In this document: positions 34,992 through 46,246 of the stretch, in pieces
Position numbering within the stretch: the stretch's first letter is position 1
Layout: every line of letters begins with the position of its first letter
DNA from: Zygnema cylindricum
Taxonomy: Eukaryota; Streptophyta; Zygnematophyceae; Zygnematales; Zygnemataceae
Length of the DNA: 64,000 nt
Reading direction: 5' to 3'
Assembly (NCBI GenBank): GCA_037447655.1
Contig: JBBHKE010000150.1
Coordinates: 24,055 to 88,054 of the forward strand
Notes under the pieces: generated by a model
The model's input: the letters and a program-made list of their open reading frames with translations, nothing else
The model's database searches: none
What the model was told of the DNA's origin: nothing
Translations under genes and position numbers: made by a program

Positions 34992-35807
34992 TGTTGGTTT
35001 TGGAAACCTTTAGTCCTCTATATATCTCGTGTGTGAGAAAGAGAGTCTAGACTTAGCCAATTTTTGTGTTCAGACTGAGTTGACGTAGACAAGATGTGGT
35101 GTGGTATCTAACTCTAAAGGGAGTTGACAGATTTGGTACACTCTATGAACACGTGTTGGTCCGTGGGGAAGTCAAGCTTGGTTAAGTTGGTTGACAAAGT
35201 ACATATTTACTTGAGGGGCCAGATTTACACGTGGAGGTTCATCTTCAGTGATGAATGAATACGCGAACGAGGGACGGAGTTCGCCGTCATTTTTGGAAGA
35301 GAAATTTTGACCGAGCCGTCATTTCTGCGGACTAACTGTGACTGCGTACTTTAGAAGCGGCTAGGGTTAAGGATTGATGTAAATACTTGTACGGTAGATG
35401 GTGGGGTTTAGTTTGATTAATGTTTAGTGTACTGACCCACCAAAGTAAATGTGGTATGGTTTAAATCAGCTGTAGGTTCACTTTGTATATGTAGGACTTA
35501 GAATATTTTGGAGCTAGGAATTCAGTGAATGGAAAACTGCGAAGCAGTTTTTCTGTCTTTTTGAATTGCAAGATCATTGTGATCTTTTGGCAGACCCTGT
35601 GAAATTCTACATGTGGTTTTTTTGTTATACTATTTATATTGTGGAAAATTTGCATACCTAGTGTGTGTCTAGTTTGCTTAGGGCTTCATTGTGAAGTCGA
35701 TCCTTTTGTGGTTTACGTGAGAGTTACCTCTTTTGTAATCTGAATATTATGGCAACTGCTGGTGCTTCTTCTTCCACCTCTGGGTCACCGGTTGCCTCAA
35801 ATCAACA
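34992..35807 (+). repeat. Copia-C LTR (C3, 816 bp)
   Basis: Starts TGTTGGTTTTGGAAACC and ends CAAATCAACA, matching the C LTRs at 48.7 and 54.9 kb in reverse. The gag ATG is at 35749, 59 nt before the end. Confidence 0.8.
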
Positions 35808-35897
35808 GGTCACGGGCCCACCCTTACAGATACCGGTGTTTAATGGCCAAAAATATTTATATTGGGCGGATTTGACTAAGTCTTACCTTAAGCAAGT
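35749..35897 (+). pseudogene. Copia-C3 gag start, cut by copia D
   Basis: Encodes M-A-T-A-G-A with a Ser/Thr tract, then S-N-Q-Q-V-T-G-P-P and IPVFNGQKYLYWADL, ending at LKQV where the D LTR begins. The primer site is GGTCACGGGCCCACC, with two T-to-C differences from the tRNA-Met half that are shared by copia C. Confidence 0.85.
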
Positions 35898-36950
35898 TGA
35901 CACTCTGAGACCTCCATAAGTCCTAAGAGTGGACACCTTCCAAGAAGCCTTTAAAAACCCTAACCCCTTTGTGTTTCAGCAAAAACAAGTGCCACCCTGG
36001 AAGACAATAACTCTGACCAACTTCACACATGTGAAGGCAAGACTCCCCTAAGTCGATAGCAAAAAGAATCTCTGAATTTGCTCCCCTGAGCAGTAAGTTA
36101 TGGAGGGTCAAAGTTGACCTTTTGTAGAAAAGCTCTCTGGGAGAGAAGGTGTTATCTCCTAATTTTTCTAAGTCCTATCTCTCTCACAGACTCTATCTAC
36201 TGATGTATGGAGCCAATCAGAATACAGTTCCGTACACAAAAAAACAACTGCCGGTGTACTTTTTGTACGGACACTGTACGACATGGCCTAAATGTCGACA
36301 CGTGGTATGTCCGGATTCGCTCCCGTAATCCTTGGAGATGCTGCGATCCAATGTAATTCCGTTACGTGTCATTCGATGTGGCGATGACCACAAACCGCCG
36401 AAATCCTCTTCCGCGATCTCGGCGTTAATTCCGGCCGTCCGATTAAATTCATATTTAATCGTAGCCGTAATAAATACATGTGCGGTATTCTTTTCATTAA
36501 AGAAATAAATGCGCGGTATTGGTTTCTTATCCATACCGCAATCCGTACTTTTACATTAATGGATCTATGTCTCCCGTAAACAGTTATAGTTAAATGAATT
36601 ATCCTACTTGATAATGTTTAATTAAATATCAAACCCTATAGTACGTAACACTAGATAAAGACTTAACGGCTAAGGCTACCGGCTACTAGCTGTCTGCCGG
36701 CCGGTAGGTACCACGATCAAATCCTGTGGCCGGCACATACCTTTTAGTAAATAAACCCCTAACTAATATATATTTCTCGTAAACTTCTAGATAGCCTGGG
36801 TAGCCATTGCTCTAGCTCCCTCTCCAATTTCTCAATGACTGCAACAAGTTTGAGAGTTGGAGAGAGAAGTTAGAGGTAGACTGCCTCGGCTTCATTCTAT
36901 ATTTTTCTTTAGACCTAGAAAATACTTTAAATGGACCATTAATTTCTACA
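35898..36950 (-). repeat. Copia-D 3' LTR (1053 bp)
   Basis: Minus strand TGTAGAAATTAATGG...AGTGTCA, after the polypurine tract AAATAAGAGGAG (36951-36962). It carries the M-E-V-S-E-C start (ATG at about 35917). A tRNA-minihelix-like fold lies at 36695-36735 with stem GCCGGCC/GGCCGGC, and a long hairpin at about 36811-36880. Confidence 0.85.
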
Positions 36951-37046
36951 CTCCTCTTATTTTCTAGTCAATCTTTAATTTTAGACCACACTTCTCCTTG
37001 CAAAAAATTAGCTTAGGGGAAGGCACAGGTTTGGTCATCATATCTG

Positions 37047-37640
37047 CTACCATCTCACTATCTGGTCGGACTCTAAACTGATTATTTTTTTTTCTACTTT
37101 CTCTCTGACAAAGCTGAGTCTGAAGTCCATGTGTTTGGCTTTAAAATGATGTTTAGGATTGGCAGAAATAGCGATTGCTGCCTGATTATCACAAAAAAAT
37201 TTCTGCACACCACTCTTAAGGTGACCAAGCTCACCAAGCAAAGACTTGACCCACATCAATTCTTTTACAGCAGAGCAAGAGGCCATATACTCAGCCTCCA
37301 TGGTGGATTGAGCAATAACTTTTTGCTGTTTGCTACTCCAACAGCAAGCCCCATCACCCACAAATAATACATATCCAAAAGTGCATCTCTTGATCGGAGC
37401 ATCACCATAACTGGTATCACTCAAAGTAGTGATGTCAGTATTCTCCCCACCCAAATGCAACCATAGATCCCTAGTTCCTATCAAATATCTAAGGACTCTC
37501 TTAGCTGCCTCCCTATCCCTCTTAGTGGGAGCATTTAGACTTCTACTCAGCACTCCTACAGCTGCAGCTAAATCCGGCCGGGTACAATTCATAAAATAGA
37601 TTAGACTTCCCACTACTTGCCTGTAAGGAATAATGTGCAT
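37047..37640 (-). pseudogene. Copia-D RNase H
   Basis: Open for 197 codons: PYRQVVGSLIYFMNCTRPDL, SDTSYGDA (Asp), CCWSSKQQKVIAQSTMEAEY (Glu), CDNQAAI (Asp) and HHFKAKHMDFRLSFVRE. The catalytic residues look intact. The final part, which normally ends with MLTK, is cut by a stop. Confidence 0.9.
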
Positions 37641-38710
37641 GAACTTCTATTCTTCAGAAGATAATTTCTCGTCTAAGACTATGACTCCTTCTTCCTCACT
37701 CCTCTCACCTCCCTTCTTCAACCCCCTTGGAGTTGTAAAACTATTAGTTTTATCAATTTGAAAATTTTCAAGCATGTTCCCTATTGCTTCTTTTTGAGTC
37801 AATCTTATAATTTTTCTTTTTCGGTCTCTCTCTACTTGAATTCCCAAAATATATTTTGCTTCCCCCATATCCTTCATTTCAAATCTCCCCTTAAGATCAG
37901 TTTTCAGTTTATTAATTTTTTCCATTGATTTACTTAAAACAAGCAAATCATCAACATAAATTGCAATAAATATAAAACCTTCCTCATCTTCGAAAACATA
38001 GATTGAGTGATCTGAGCTGATCTCGATATATCCTAGACCAGTAAGAAACTCATCAAGCTTCTTATTCCACAGTCGAGACGCTTGATTCAAACCATAAAGA
38101 GATTTAATCAGCCGTCATACCTTACTCTCCTTTCCTTCCTCCACAAACCCTTCGGGTTGTCGCATGAAGATCTCCTCTTCTAATTCTCCATGCAAAAAGG
38201 TTGTTTTGATGTCCATCTGGTGCACTTCCATGTCTTCCGCTGCTGCCAAGCTGAGAAGTATGCGGACGGAGGGAAATCTGACCACCGGAGCAAAGGTTTC
38301 GTCGTAGTCAATTCCCTCTTTTTGTGTAAATCCCTTTGCCACTAGTCGGGCCTTGTAGCGCTCGATTGTGTTATCTGCGTTCAGTTTTAATTTGAAAACC
38401 CACTAACAACCGATTGGTTTTCGGTTAGGTGGACAATCCACCAGCTCCCAAGTATCGGCTGCCATAATTGAGGCCATCCCTCATTGATGGTTGTCTTCCA
38501 CCGATTTCTTTCTGGACAAGTCATCGCCTCTCCATAAGTTTGAGGTTCATCTTGATGAGATAGTTTAGTTACCTTGTTAGTAACTTGTTTTTCTTGCTGT
38601 CTTTTGCTACTTCTCCTTCCCCCCCGCGAAATCTGAGGCCGGAATAGATGGTTCTCGTGGATTCTTTCGAACAAACTCGGCTTCTCCCCTATCCCTTGAT
38701 TCCGAATCAA
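37641..38710 (-). pseudogene. Copia-D reverse transcriptase
   Basis: RVT_2 in three pieces: 38710-38387 (EAMTCPERNRWKTTINE region, with a linker SSKRQQEK), 38342-38115 ([40 protein letters not shown]) and 38090-37647 (NKKLDEFLTGLGY, IAIYVDDLLVLSK, KDMGEAKYILGIQVERDRK). YVDD is intact. Stops at about 38400 and 38112 break it. Confidence 0.9.
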
Positions 38711-39035
38711 TTTCCACCACGTCTTCCGTTTCGGGTAGAGTTGTCACTTGAGTTTCCACAGCCAAGTCTTTTTTGGTCTGATTTGTACCTGCAAGAATGT
38801 CATCTTCTCTTAAACCTTGATAGTTAGGAAGCTCAAAGTCATCGGAATTTTCTGACTCAAATCTGATTTTTATTGACTTTGTTTATTTGAAGGAATCCAC
38901 AGACTTTCCTTCATCCATTACTACTAGATACTTTACTAAGATTATATCTTCCCTTTTTAGATCATAAATTTTATATCCTTTAACATCCTCATCATATCCT
39001 AATAAGTATCCCGGGTTTCCTTTAGGATCTAGCTT
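38711..39035 (-). pseudogene. Copia-D integrase C-terminal end and linker
   Basis: The translated pieces (GYLLGYDEDVKGYKIYDL, then an acidic Glu/Ser-rich stretch) match the post-integrase region of F2. No catalytic motif; contains stops. Confidence 0.7.
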
Positions 39036-40058
39036 TCAATTAGACCGATCAGTATCTAGACTGAATACTTGACTGCCGAAAACCTTTAAGTGAGATATGT
39101 CTGGTTTTCGGCCTGTCCATCTCTCATAAGGTGTTTGATCTTTTATAGCAGAAGTAAGAACTATATTTTTTAGGTAATTAGCACAGTTCAATGCTTCTGC
39201 CCAAAACCTTTTTCCTATCTTCTTATCCGACAACATACTTCTAGCACTATCACTTAGTGTTCTATTTAACCTTTCAGCTACCCCATTCTGTTCCGGATTT
39301 TCTGTAACTGTCTTTTGGTGTTGAACCCCATCTTCCCTCAAAAAATCCTCAAACTGGTTAGAAGTATACTCTCCACCATTGTCACTCCTTAGTCTCTTGA
39401 TTGGAGTTTGATGGAGTTTTTCGCTCCATGCTTTATATTGTCTAAAACAATCCTGAGCTTCTGACTTGTTTTTCAAAAAATACACCCGGGAATACCAAGA
39501 CCAATCATCAGTTATAGTCATCATAAATCTCTTCCCCCCCGGTGAGGGCACTCTAGCCGGTCCCCAAATATCTGTGTGTACTAGATCTAGAAGTTTTTCT
39601 CCCTTGTAGGTGGCTGTTTTAGGAAAGGGTAATCTGTGTGCTTTACCTTGAGCACACCCACTACAATCACTTATATAATCACACTCACTGAACTGAATCC
39701 CTTCCACCACTCCCATCTTTTTCATCTCTCTTAACTTGTCTAGATTCACATGCCCAAGCCTCTTATGCCACATCATAATATCATGAACACCAACATAATA
39801 AAGTTTTTTCGTTTCATTACTTAAAACCAGCCTAAACATCCCATGGCTTCCTTTCTCAGTAATGAAATAGACATCCTCCTCAAAACTAGCAGTAAAGACT
39901 CCTTCCCTAGTGCTAGTAAAAAATCCCTTATAATCTAATACAGACGTAGAGATGAGGTTTTTGTTCAGCTCCGGAATAATCAATACATTGGAGAATGTAA
40001 CTATAGATGTCTTTCCTTCTACTAACACTTTCAAATCTACCGTGTATCTATCTCCCAT
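39036..40058 (-). pseudogene. Copia-D integrase
   Basis: A 340-codon open stretch. It starts in the distal protease region (VEGKTSIVTFSNVLIIPELN), then MWHKRLGHVNLDKL and CSGCAQGK (HHCC zinc site). The core has HTDIWGP (Asp), LRSDNGGEY (Asp) and NGVAERLNRT (Glu), all three catalytic residues. The end is RFWAEALNCANYLKN and KPDISHLKVFGSQVF. The native polyprotein would enter from the protease frame at 40048, where a 1-nt shift separates them. Confidence 0.9.
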
Positions 40059-40620
40059 CCCCGTACTCTATCTCTACAGTGGGAATCTTTCTTATCTTAG
40101 TAAACAGGTGCCTATCGTTACACATGTGCATGGAGGCACCTGAATCTACAATCCAGCCTGCTTCACCTTTCAATTCACCGTAAGCACATTTCTGCCTTCG
40201 TGGAATTTCGACCTCGTTTTTCGCCTCCAACTCCTCATCTAAAAGGAGCTCATCGTCCTCGTCCTCGGATTCCGCCTCATGTACCTTTGTCATAAGGGCC
40301 TTTTTCTTTCCTCTCGAGGTACCACCGGTCTGCCCGTCGTTTTACCGAAGCTCGGTTAGCTTAGTGCACTCTGCCATATAGTGCCCAAGTTTCTTACAAA
40401 AATGATATAAACCTTTGGGAGCCCTTGGTGCGAACTCGTCGGTTTGATTTTTCTGCTCCCTCCCCCCATAGTTTCTGACCGGTTTCCGGGAATCCTTGTT
40501 CCTCCAATCGGTCGTAGTTGCCAAAGCTTGGCCACGCTTTCCTCCCCTTCGGATCTCAATCGTATTTTCTCAAACGAGAATCATCCCTACCACTGAGTTC
40601 CATATCCACCTTGAGTCATG
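40048..40620 (-). pseudogene. Copia-D gag C-terminus and protease
   Basis: Gag remnant: RWIWNSVVGMILV, a stop, then ENTIEIRRGGK and a knuckle YHFCKKLGHYMAEC in which the first Cys is Tyr. The acidic linker KVHEAESEDEDDELLLDEEL leads to the protease GWIVDSGASMHMC (intact D-S-G, about 40150-40112). Gag upstream of 40620 is replaced by element G. Confidence 0.85.
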
Positions 40621-41849
40621 TGTCATGCCGCATCGTGTTGGCTGCTCGCGCGCACGTTATCATGCACGCACGCACGGTATTCTACACGCACGCGCAGTAT
40701 TTCTCACGCGCGCGCAGTATTTCTCACGCACGCGCGGTATTTTGCACGCACGCGCGGTATTTTGCACCACGCACGATATTTTGCATGCACGCGCGGTTTT
40801 GTGCATGCACGCGCGATTTGATGCACGCACGTTTGATTTTTGCGTTCGCACGTGCGAGTTTTCGTCGGTTCATTTGTTTATGATGTGAACGCCATTTGCG
40901 TTCACATACAATTACATACATATTAATTCCGTGCGCACGTTTTATATGTTTCATTTCGTGCGCAGGTATACGATTTTCGAATTATGGACGCAAATATTGT
41001 TTAAGCGACGCATCGCGATTTCCGGGGATATTTCGTGCGATATGTTTCGTTTCGTGTGGTATTTTTCGTTTCGTGCGTATGCACGCGATTTCGGGAGTAT
41101 CGACGCAAAGTATCGTTTGGAGGCGTATCGCGATTTCCGAGCGACGCTTCGATATATCTATTTATTTAAGTCGCGACCCCATGTAGGTTCGCGCATACAT
41201 GTAGTTAGGGAGAGTTTTTACCCTCGGACGGTGGATTTTGTCAGGCGTACGGCAGACGATGTTGGTCGCCTATTGGCCAACATCTTAAGTAGTTTCATGC
41301 ATGTAAAGTAGACTAGACGTAGGCTAATTTTGCTTAGGCCTAGCGTAGCTCTTACTTAGCCTAATTCTCAGACTTAGAGAATTTAGCTTTTGGACAAGAA
41401 TTTTCTCTTGGCAGCGGAGTTTTTCTCTTGCTCTCACTCTCACCGATTGCCCACGTGTCTTACTTATCCTTGCTAGCTAGCTGTAGAGGCTAGATAGAGT
41501 AAGACTATTCTCCTTGTTTTTCTGCCCACGTTTTTAATCCACACGGCCTAATGCCACGTCCGGAAGGTTTCCCTCCAAACTTCGTCTTTTGGTGGAAGTG
41601 TGGAATTGGAGATCGTGGGGGAGCACATCTGTACCTTGCTGTGCCTTCCTCGGGTAGCTTGACGGTTTGGTTGTGTGTTTCTGTCTTGTTTGTATTTCGG
41701 TTGGCTTGAAAGGAGTGTATTTTTTGATCAGATTTGGATTTTCTCTTGTTCCGGTTGGAATATTTCTTGCTTTGCTGTCGTAACGGGATAACTTTTGTAG
41801 GGAATGTGATAAAGACCAGAGAGCCTAGTGGCTACCTCCTGGCTTAACA
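40621..41849 (+). repeat. Element G LTR core, left copy (1229 bp)
   Basis: TGTCATGCC...CTTAACA (right copy CTTGACA, giving TGTCA/TGACA inverted ends). The two copies are very similar. It holds a GC-rich tandem repeat at its start. A TATTTAAG motif near 41160 is a weak TATA candidate. Confidence 0.8.
40660..40836. repeat. 20-bp CG/CA alternating tandem repeat in LTR G
   Basis: About nine units of CACGCACGCGCGGTATTTTG. The CACGCACGCGCG half is an alternating purine-pyrimidine stretch. It recurs at about 46482-46656 with the same register but different point changes. Predicted (HARAVF)n-like proteins are by-products. Confidence 0.85.
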
Positions 41850-43515
41850 TTCTTGTCTAAAAGCTCCACTTTTCAAAATCACATTTTCTAAAAGTCTATT
41901 TTTTTAATATTAAATTATTTAAAATATAAATTTTGTTTCATTTAAAAAATATTACCTTTCATATCCTGTTTTTATTCGTGTTTTTGTCTTTCTATTTTCT
42001 TGCCTATTTACCTTTCATTTTCAGTTTTACTTCTCAGTTTTGTGTGATAAAATAAATCTGAAGGAAAAATATATAAAAATTAAATTATTTTCAATAGATT
42101 TTTTTTTTTTTTATCATTTCTAGATTTTCTCCCACCTATTTTTGAGTTGTTTTTTTCCTTTTGACTTTGCTTTATTTTTCTACAAGATTCATTCTGCTTT
42201 CTCTCCATTATTGCTTTTGCTTTCAGTTTTGCCTTTGAAGAAAATATTATAAAATTAAATAAATTTATAAATTTTATTTTATAAAAAAAGAAAAAAAAAT
42301 ACATTTTGTTTTGTTCTTTTTCTTTCTTTCTTGCAATCTTTTCTTTCTATCTTGTTGCCACTCTATTTCTAGTCTGCAGATTTAGGTCTGATTTTGTGTC
42401 ATATTTTTACGGTTAACCCGAGGAATTAGGGTTTGGCCGCAGATTTAGGGTTTGGGCCGCAGATTTAGGGTTTGGCCGGATTTAGGGTTTATTTTTTGGA
42501 ATTCTTAACCCTAGGTCAGCATATTACCATCCCTTGGTCGCAGATTTTTGATTTTTGCAGCGTGGTATTAGGGTTTGGGAAACATTTTTGCCCAATTTTA
42601 CAGTATTTTGTGTTTTATTTTGAATTTTTCTCAATATTCGTCATATTTCTTTCTTTTAGTGCAACTTAATTTGTTAACTAGTGGATGTTTATTTTGTTTG
42701 GGATTTGATATTTTCTTTCTTTTTCTCTTGTCAAATTTAATCATTCAGAAAACTTAACAAAATAAAAATATATATTCTATATATCAAGATTGCACGATTT
42801 ATCACCTATAATTATCACCGCTTTATAGTTGGGCATAGCGTGGCATAGCGCCGATACACTTACCCTAGCAGGATACTAATTGCTTTAGTGTTTAGAGGTG
42901 GTTCTTGACACATTTATTCGGAATCGGAGCGGGTTTGATTCCAGGGAGCTCTGCAAAATCCGACTTGCCTCGACCAAGTCCGGTTCACTTTTAGTACTCA
43001 CCAAAGTATTAATGGTGTTTGTAAGTATCACGATGCCTTGCGGGTGCAGGAGCGTTTCTTTGTAATTTGGACACTCGTGTAGGGGTTCGGTGTGGATTGG
43101 TTCTATAACGAACCTTTCTTTTTGAGCATTTGCATTTTCCTTGTTTTCCTTGCATGCTATCTGGCCGTGAGTGGCCTTGAGTTTCCTTGTGACTATGTGG
43201 ATTGGATTTAATTTCATAGATCTTGCCGTGGATAGCACTGTTTAGACAATTTTCTGTCTGTGCTGCTGTATATCTGCACCGAAAGGTGCCTGGATAGTTC
43301 TGTGTTTGTTTTTATAGATCTGGCCCTTCAGCCTTGCCCCATTATTTGCATGGTAGAGGTTTTGGTATTCCGGCTTCTTGCTAGATCTGACCACCGGGTC
43401 TTGATAGAGACTTCGCGTGTTCACTTGTCTTGTGTGGTTTGGCCTTCCATTTGACGCATCTCGATTAGGCCGTTCCGTGCTCTCATAGTCGTAATCAAGG
43501 GTTTTCTCTTCGTTT
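41850..43515 (+). other. Element G leader, non-coding
   Basis: 1.67 kb without a supported gene. It is T-rich at 41880-42400. Four TTTAGGGTTT motifs in a CCGCAGATTTAGGGTTTGG-type repeat lie at 42427-42491. From 42780 it matches the G' leader. Minus-strand frames at 42885-43523 are shadows. Confidence 0.6.
42427..42491. repeat. Telomere-like TTTAGGG interstitial repeat
   Basis: Four GGGTTT-bearing units of 17-23 nt, each with (T)TTAGGGTTT and a GGCCGCAGA spacer. The plant telomere unit is TTTAGGG. Confidence 0.75.
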
Positions 43516-45505
43516 ATGCCCACGGATTGGGATAACTTACGTTATCAATCCAGATCTACCCGCAGCGGGACAATTTTCTGTCCACTGCAGTTAGATCTTT
43601 CCAATTTCTCCGAGTCTACGGACGCCCCATTTTCGGTTGCGGTCCCTGATTCTCCGTCAGTTCGGTTGGTATTGACCACAGTCTCCTCATTGTCATCGGT
43701 TTCCTCTAGGTCATACCTGGATAGAACCGAAGAAAACTTTTCGAAAGAAATATTTTCCTATCCCTTCACATTTCCATTTTCGGTTAATAACAATTTGGAA
43801 CCACTAGTGCATTCTTCCTTTGACGACATGGCTTTCTCTTCAGAAGGGGGCATGGGGAAAATGCAATTTTGCTTTCCAAGGATAAAGGATACCATGTATT
43901 TATCCCATTTCCGTATGCTTTATGATACCGAAATGCGTGATTTGGCATTTCCCTACCAAGATCGATTTGATCTTCATGTGGCATTCTCTCTTCTTGGCCG
44001 GTACCTCAGAGGTTCAGCCCTTACATTATATTCCCGCAAGTATGATGCAATACTCGCGATGACAGAATTTTCCGCTTCTTTTGCTGGTACACCCGAGGTC
44101 ATAGGTCAAGCGGATATTCCATACTAGGCCGCTTTTCCTGAGGTCTTAGATGCCCAAGGTGTTGTCCTAATTCCCGCAGTCCCAGAAATTCCTCGCCAAT
44201 ACGCTGTGGCCGCTCGTGCTGCTGTCCCAGCACGACCAGGGAAAATAATTCCGTTGCGGGATCCACTATCTGTTATGTTCGATTTCTTAGAAGCCGAGTA
44301 TCGGATGCAAAACCCGGATCAGGTGAAAGAATTGATAAATTTCACGCGTAAACCAGGAGAAACCGCCCCTGCTTTACGTGCTCGCATGAAGACTTTGCGA
44401 GAAGCTTTACGGGACTTAATCTCCGATGCGGAAGCTGTTCAAAAATTTGTTGGACACTTTCCAGATCAATCGAAACGTTTTATACAAATTCATCTCACTC
44501 AGACTTACGGTCTGAAATTTACATTTGATCAAGCCGCTCAATATGCGGTAGAATATGAGATCCAATCATGTTGGTGGGAAGCTCATGACCGTTCGGAAAT
44601 CGCTTCCCCGCTTTCTCCACCTAGCAGCCCATGGCCCAACAAAAGGCCTCCAAAGACGCCGGGCATGGGAAATCCGCCATTTGATTCCGGAGACCGATTG
44701 TGTTTCCGATGTGGAAACACGGGGCACGATGCCCGCATGTGCCCGAATAAGTCGGCCACATGCACCCATTGCAACCAGAAAGGACATTATGTCCACCGTT
44801 GCCACGTTAAGGATCCTAATTTTTCCTATCACAATCAGATTTAGAACGGTGGAATTCCCGCCCGTTCTGCCAAGCCGGTCACTCCTCCTACCGAGAAAGA
44901 GAAAGAGGCGACTCCGCCTAAGATCTCTGGAAGAGAGAGGGAAAAGGCCGAGTTACAAGTCATGATGGCCGCCATGATGAAGGAGCAATTCGCTGCCTTC
45001 ATGGCCGAAATGAAACCCCAGTTCACGGGGATGGCAAGGAAAGTTGTCCACACGCCATCGTTGGTTGGTCGAATCCTCCGGGATTCAACTGTCCAATAAC
45101 GGGCAACCACTTTCGATAAGGGATCCCCTGATCATAATCGGGACGGTAAATTACAAAATTCCCATATTCCACTTTCTTTCGAGAAAGAATCTCTCTCTCC
45201 TCTACCAGACACAACTTCCTCTTTTGTGGCTGAAGCTCTCACCATTCTGGATAGTACTATACATGATGCACATCGAGTCAAGGAACGGCTAAGCATCCTC
45301 TCTGCCATGATTGATGAAGCCCCCAAGGCCTCTCTCTTTCTTGATGAAGGTTCCAAAGCCTCTCCCCTTGTTGATGAGTTCGCTGCAGCCGCCGCTTTGA
45401 GGGCGTTGCAGCTGAATTGTAGTGTTTCAGCTATTTAGCCGATTACTGCGGATGAGCGCCATGACCTTGATCCTCACATCAGTTTCTTGGACAATTCTCA
45501 TTAGT
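43516..45505 (+). pseudogene. Element G gag with in-frame stops
   Basis: One reading frame from ATG 43516 continues through 45504, interrupted only by TAG 44125, TAG 44842, TAA 45097, TAG 45436 and TAG 45502. The N-terminal part (to 44124) has MQFCFPRIKDTMYLSHFRML. The Ty3-type capsid-like part (44206-44660) has VMFDFLEAEYRM, GETAPALRARMKTLREAL and KRFIQIHLTQTYGLKFT. Two CCHC knuckles follow: CFRCGNTGHDARMC (44701) and CTHCNQKGHYVHRC (44761). The C-terminal part is Glu/Lys- and Met-rich. Retention of frame suggests decay by point mutation only. Confidence 0.8.
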
Positions 45506-46229
45506 CCTTCTCCCTCAATGGTGTTGCTCTTTCTCTCCCTCTCATGGACACCAGAGCCAAACCCGTGATCCTTGGATCCGGTTTGCGCTCAAGCTTGGTC
45601 TGACAGCAAACAAGCTCCAAGCCACGTCTACTCGGCTTCTCACTTCAGCCGGTACCACGGCGCCGGTGCTTGGAATTACCAAGGACCAGCTTGTCTTTCG
45701 GTTTCACAACGGAACCGATAGTGAGTCCGTGGAGGTTTCTGTCCGAGCATTGGTCACCAAATGCAACGACTACGAATGCTTAGTGGGACAAGATGTTATC
45801 TTCCAAATGGGTAGGGGAGTAGATATGCATGATCACACCTTCTCCTACTGCCCCTCTAATTTTGCGGGACGCAAAATTTGCCTCCCTCTTGTCTTTGCTC
45901 GCAAGCCGTTGCCCACTATGGCACATTTGGCTTCCGCTCTCCCTGCATTTTCCAGCATCGACCTTCGAGATAGTTTTAGTGAGCCCGGTTTTTTCCACGA
46001 CTCGCGTCATCTCTTAGATACCGTCGACACCGAGGTCTTTCCACACATTCTCCATATGGTGGATTGCGATACTAATGGGATGTTGAGTTTGCAGGGGGTT
46101 TATACATGTACAGGTGGTGATCAAGGGTTCCACATAGAGTGCCTCTCTCCTACATTAGTTTTAAGGCCGGCTGACCATTGTTGCTCTTCCAGACCCTCAG
46201 CAGTGTTGACCAGCCCCTCTACAGACTAA
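45506..46229 (+). pseudogene. Element G retropepsin-like protease
   Basis: FSLNGVALSLPLMDTRAKPVILGSG (split by a frameshift near 45590), then LTANKLQATSTRLLTSAG, LGITKDQLVFRF, VSVRALVTKCNDYECLVGQD and VIFQMGRGVDM. This is the order of a retropepsin: catalytic Asp, flap region, then a second hydrophobic L-x-G-x-D motif. D-T-R replaces D-S/T-G. The frame ends at 46229, just before the polypurine tract; no RT follows. Confidence 0.75.
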
Positions 46230-46230
46230 G

Positions 46231-46246
46231 GAGCTGGAGGGGGGAG
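46231..46246 (+). other. Element G polypurine tract
   Basis: GAGCTGGAGGGGGGAG directly after the protease stop. It should mark the 5' edge of the 3' LTR, which would place segment 46247-46439 inside the LTR. Confidence 0.7.

Larger units (their letters stand above)
35898..40620 (-). mobile_element. Copia D, 5' part missing
   Basis: Minus-strand copia inserted into C3 gag: 3' LTR, then RNase H, RT, integrase and protease up to the gag knuckle, where element G begins at 40621. The 5' LTR and gag N-terminus are absent. It has the best-preserved polymerase genes in the window. Confidence 0.88.

Noticed and set aside
40496-40954. Cys/His/Arg-rich 'HARAVF' repeat proteins (also 46178-46708)
   Set aside because: They come from the CG-rich tandem repeat in LTR G, appear in several frames on both strands, and start in unrelated sequence.
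44566-45356. Minus-strand proteins across element G gag
   Set aside because: Antisense shadows of the long gag frame that carries the CCHC knuckles.
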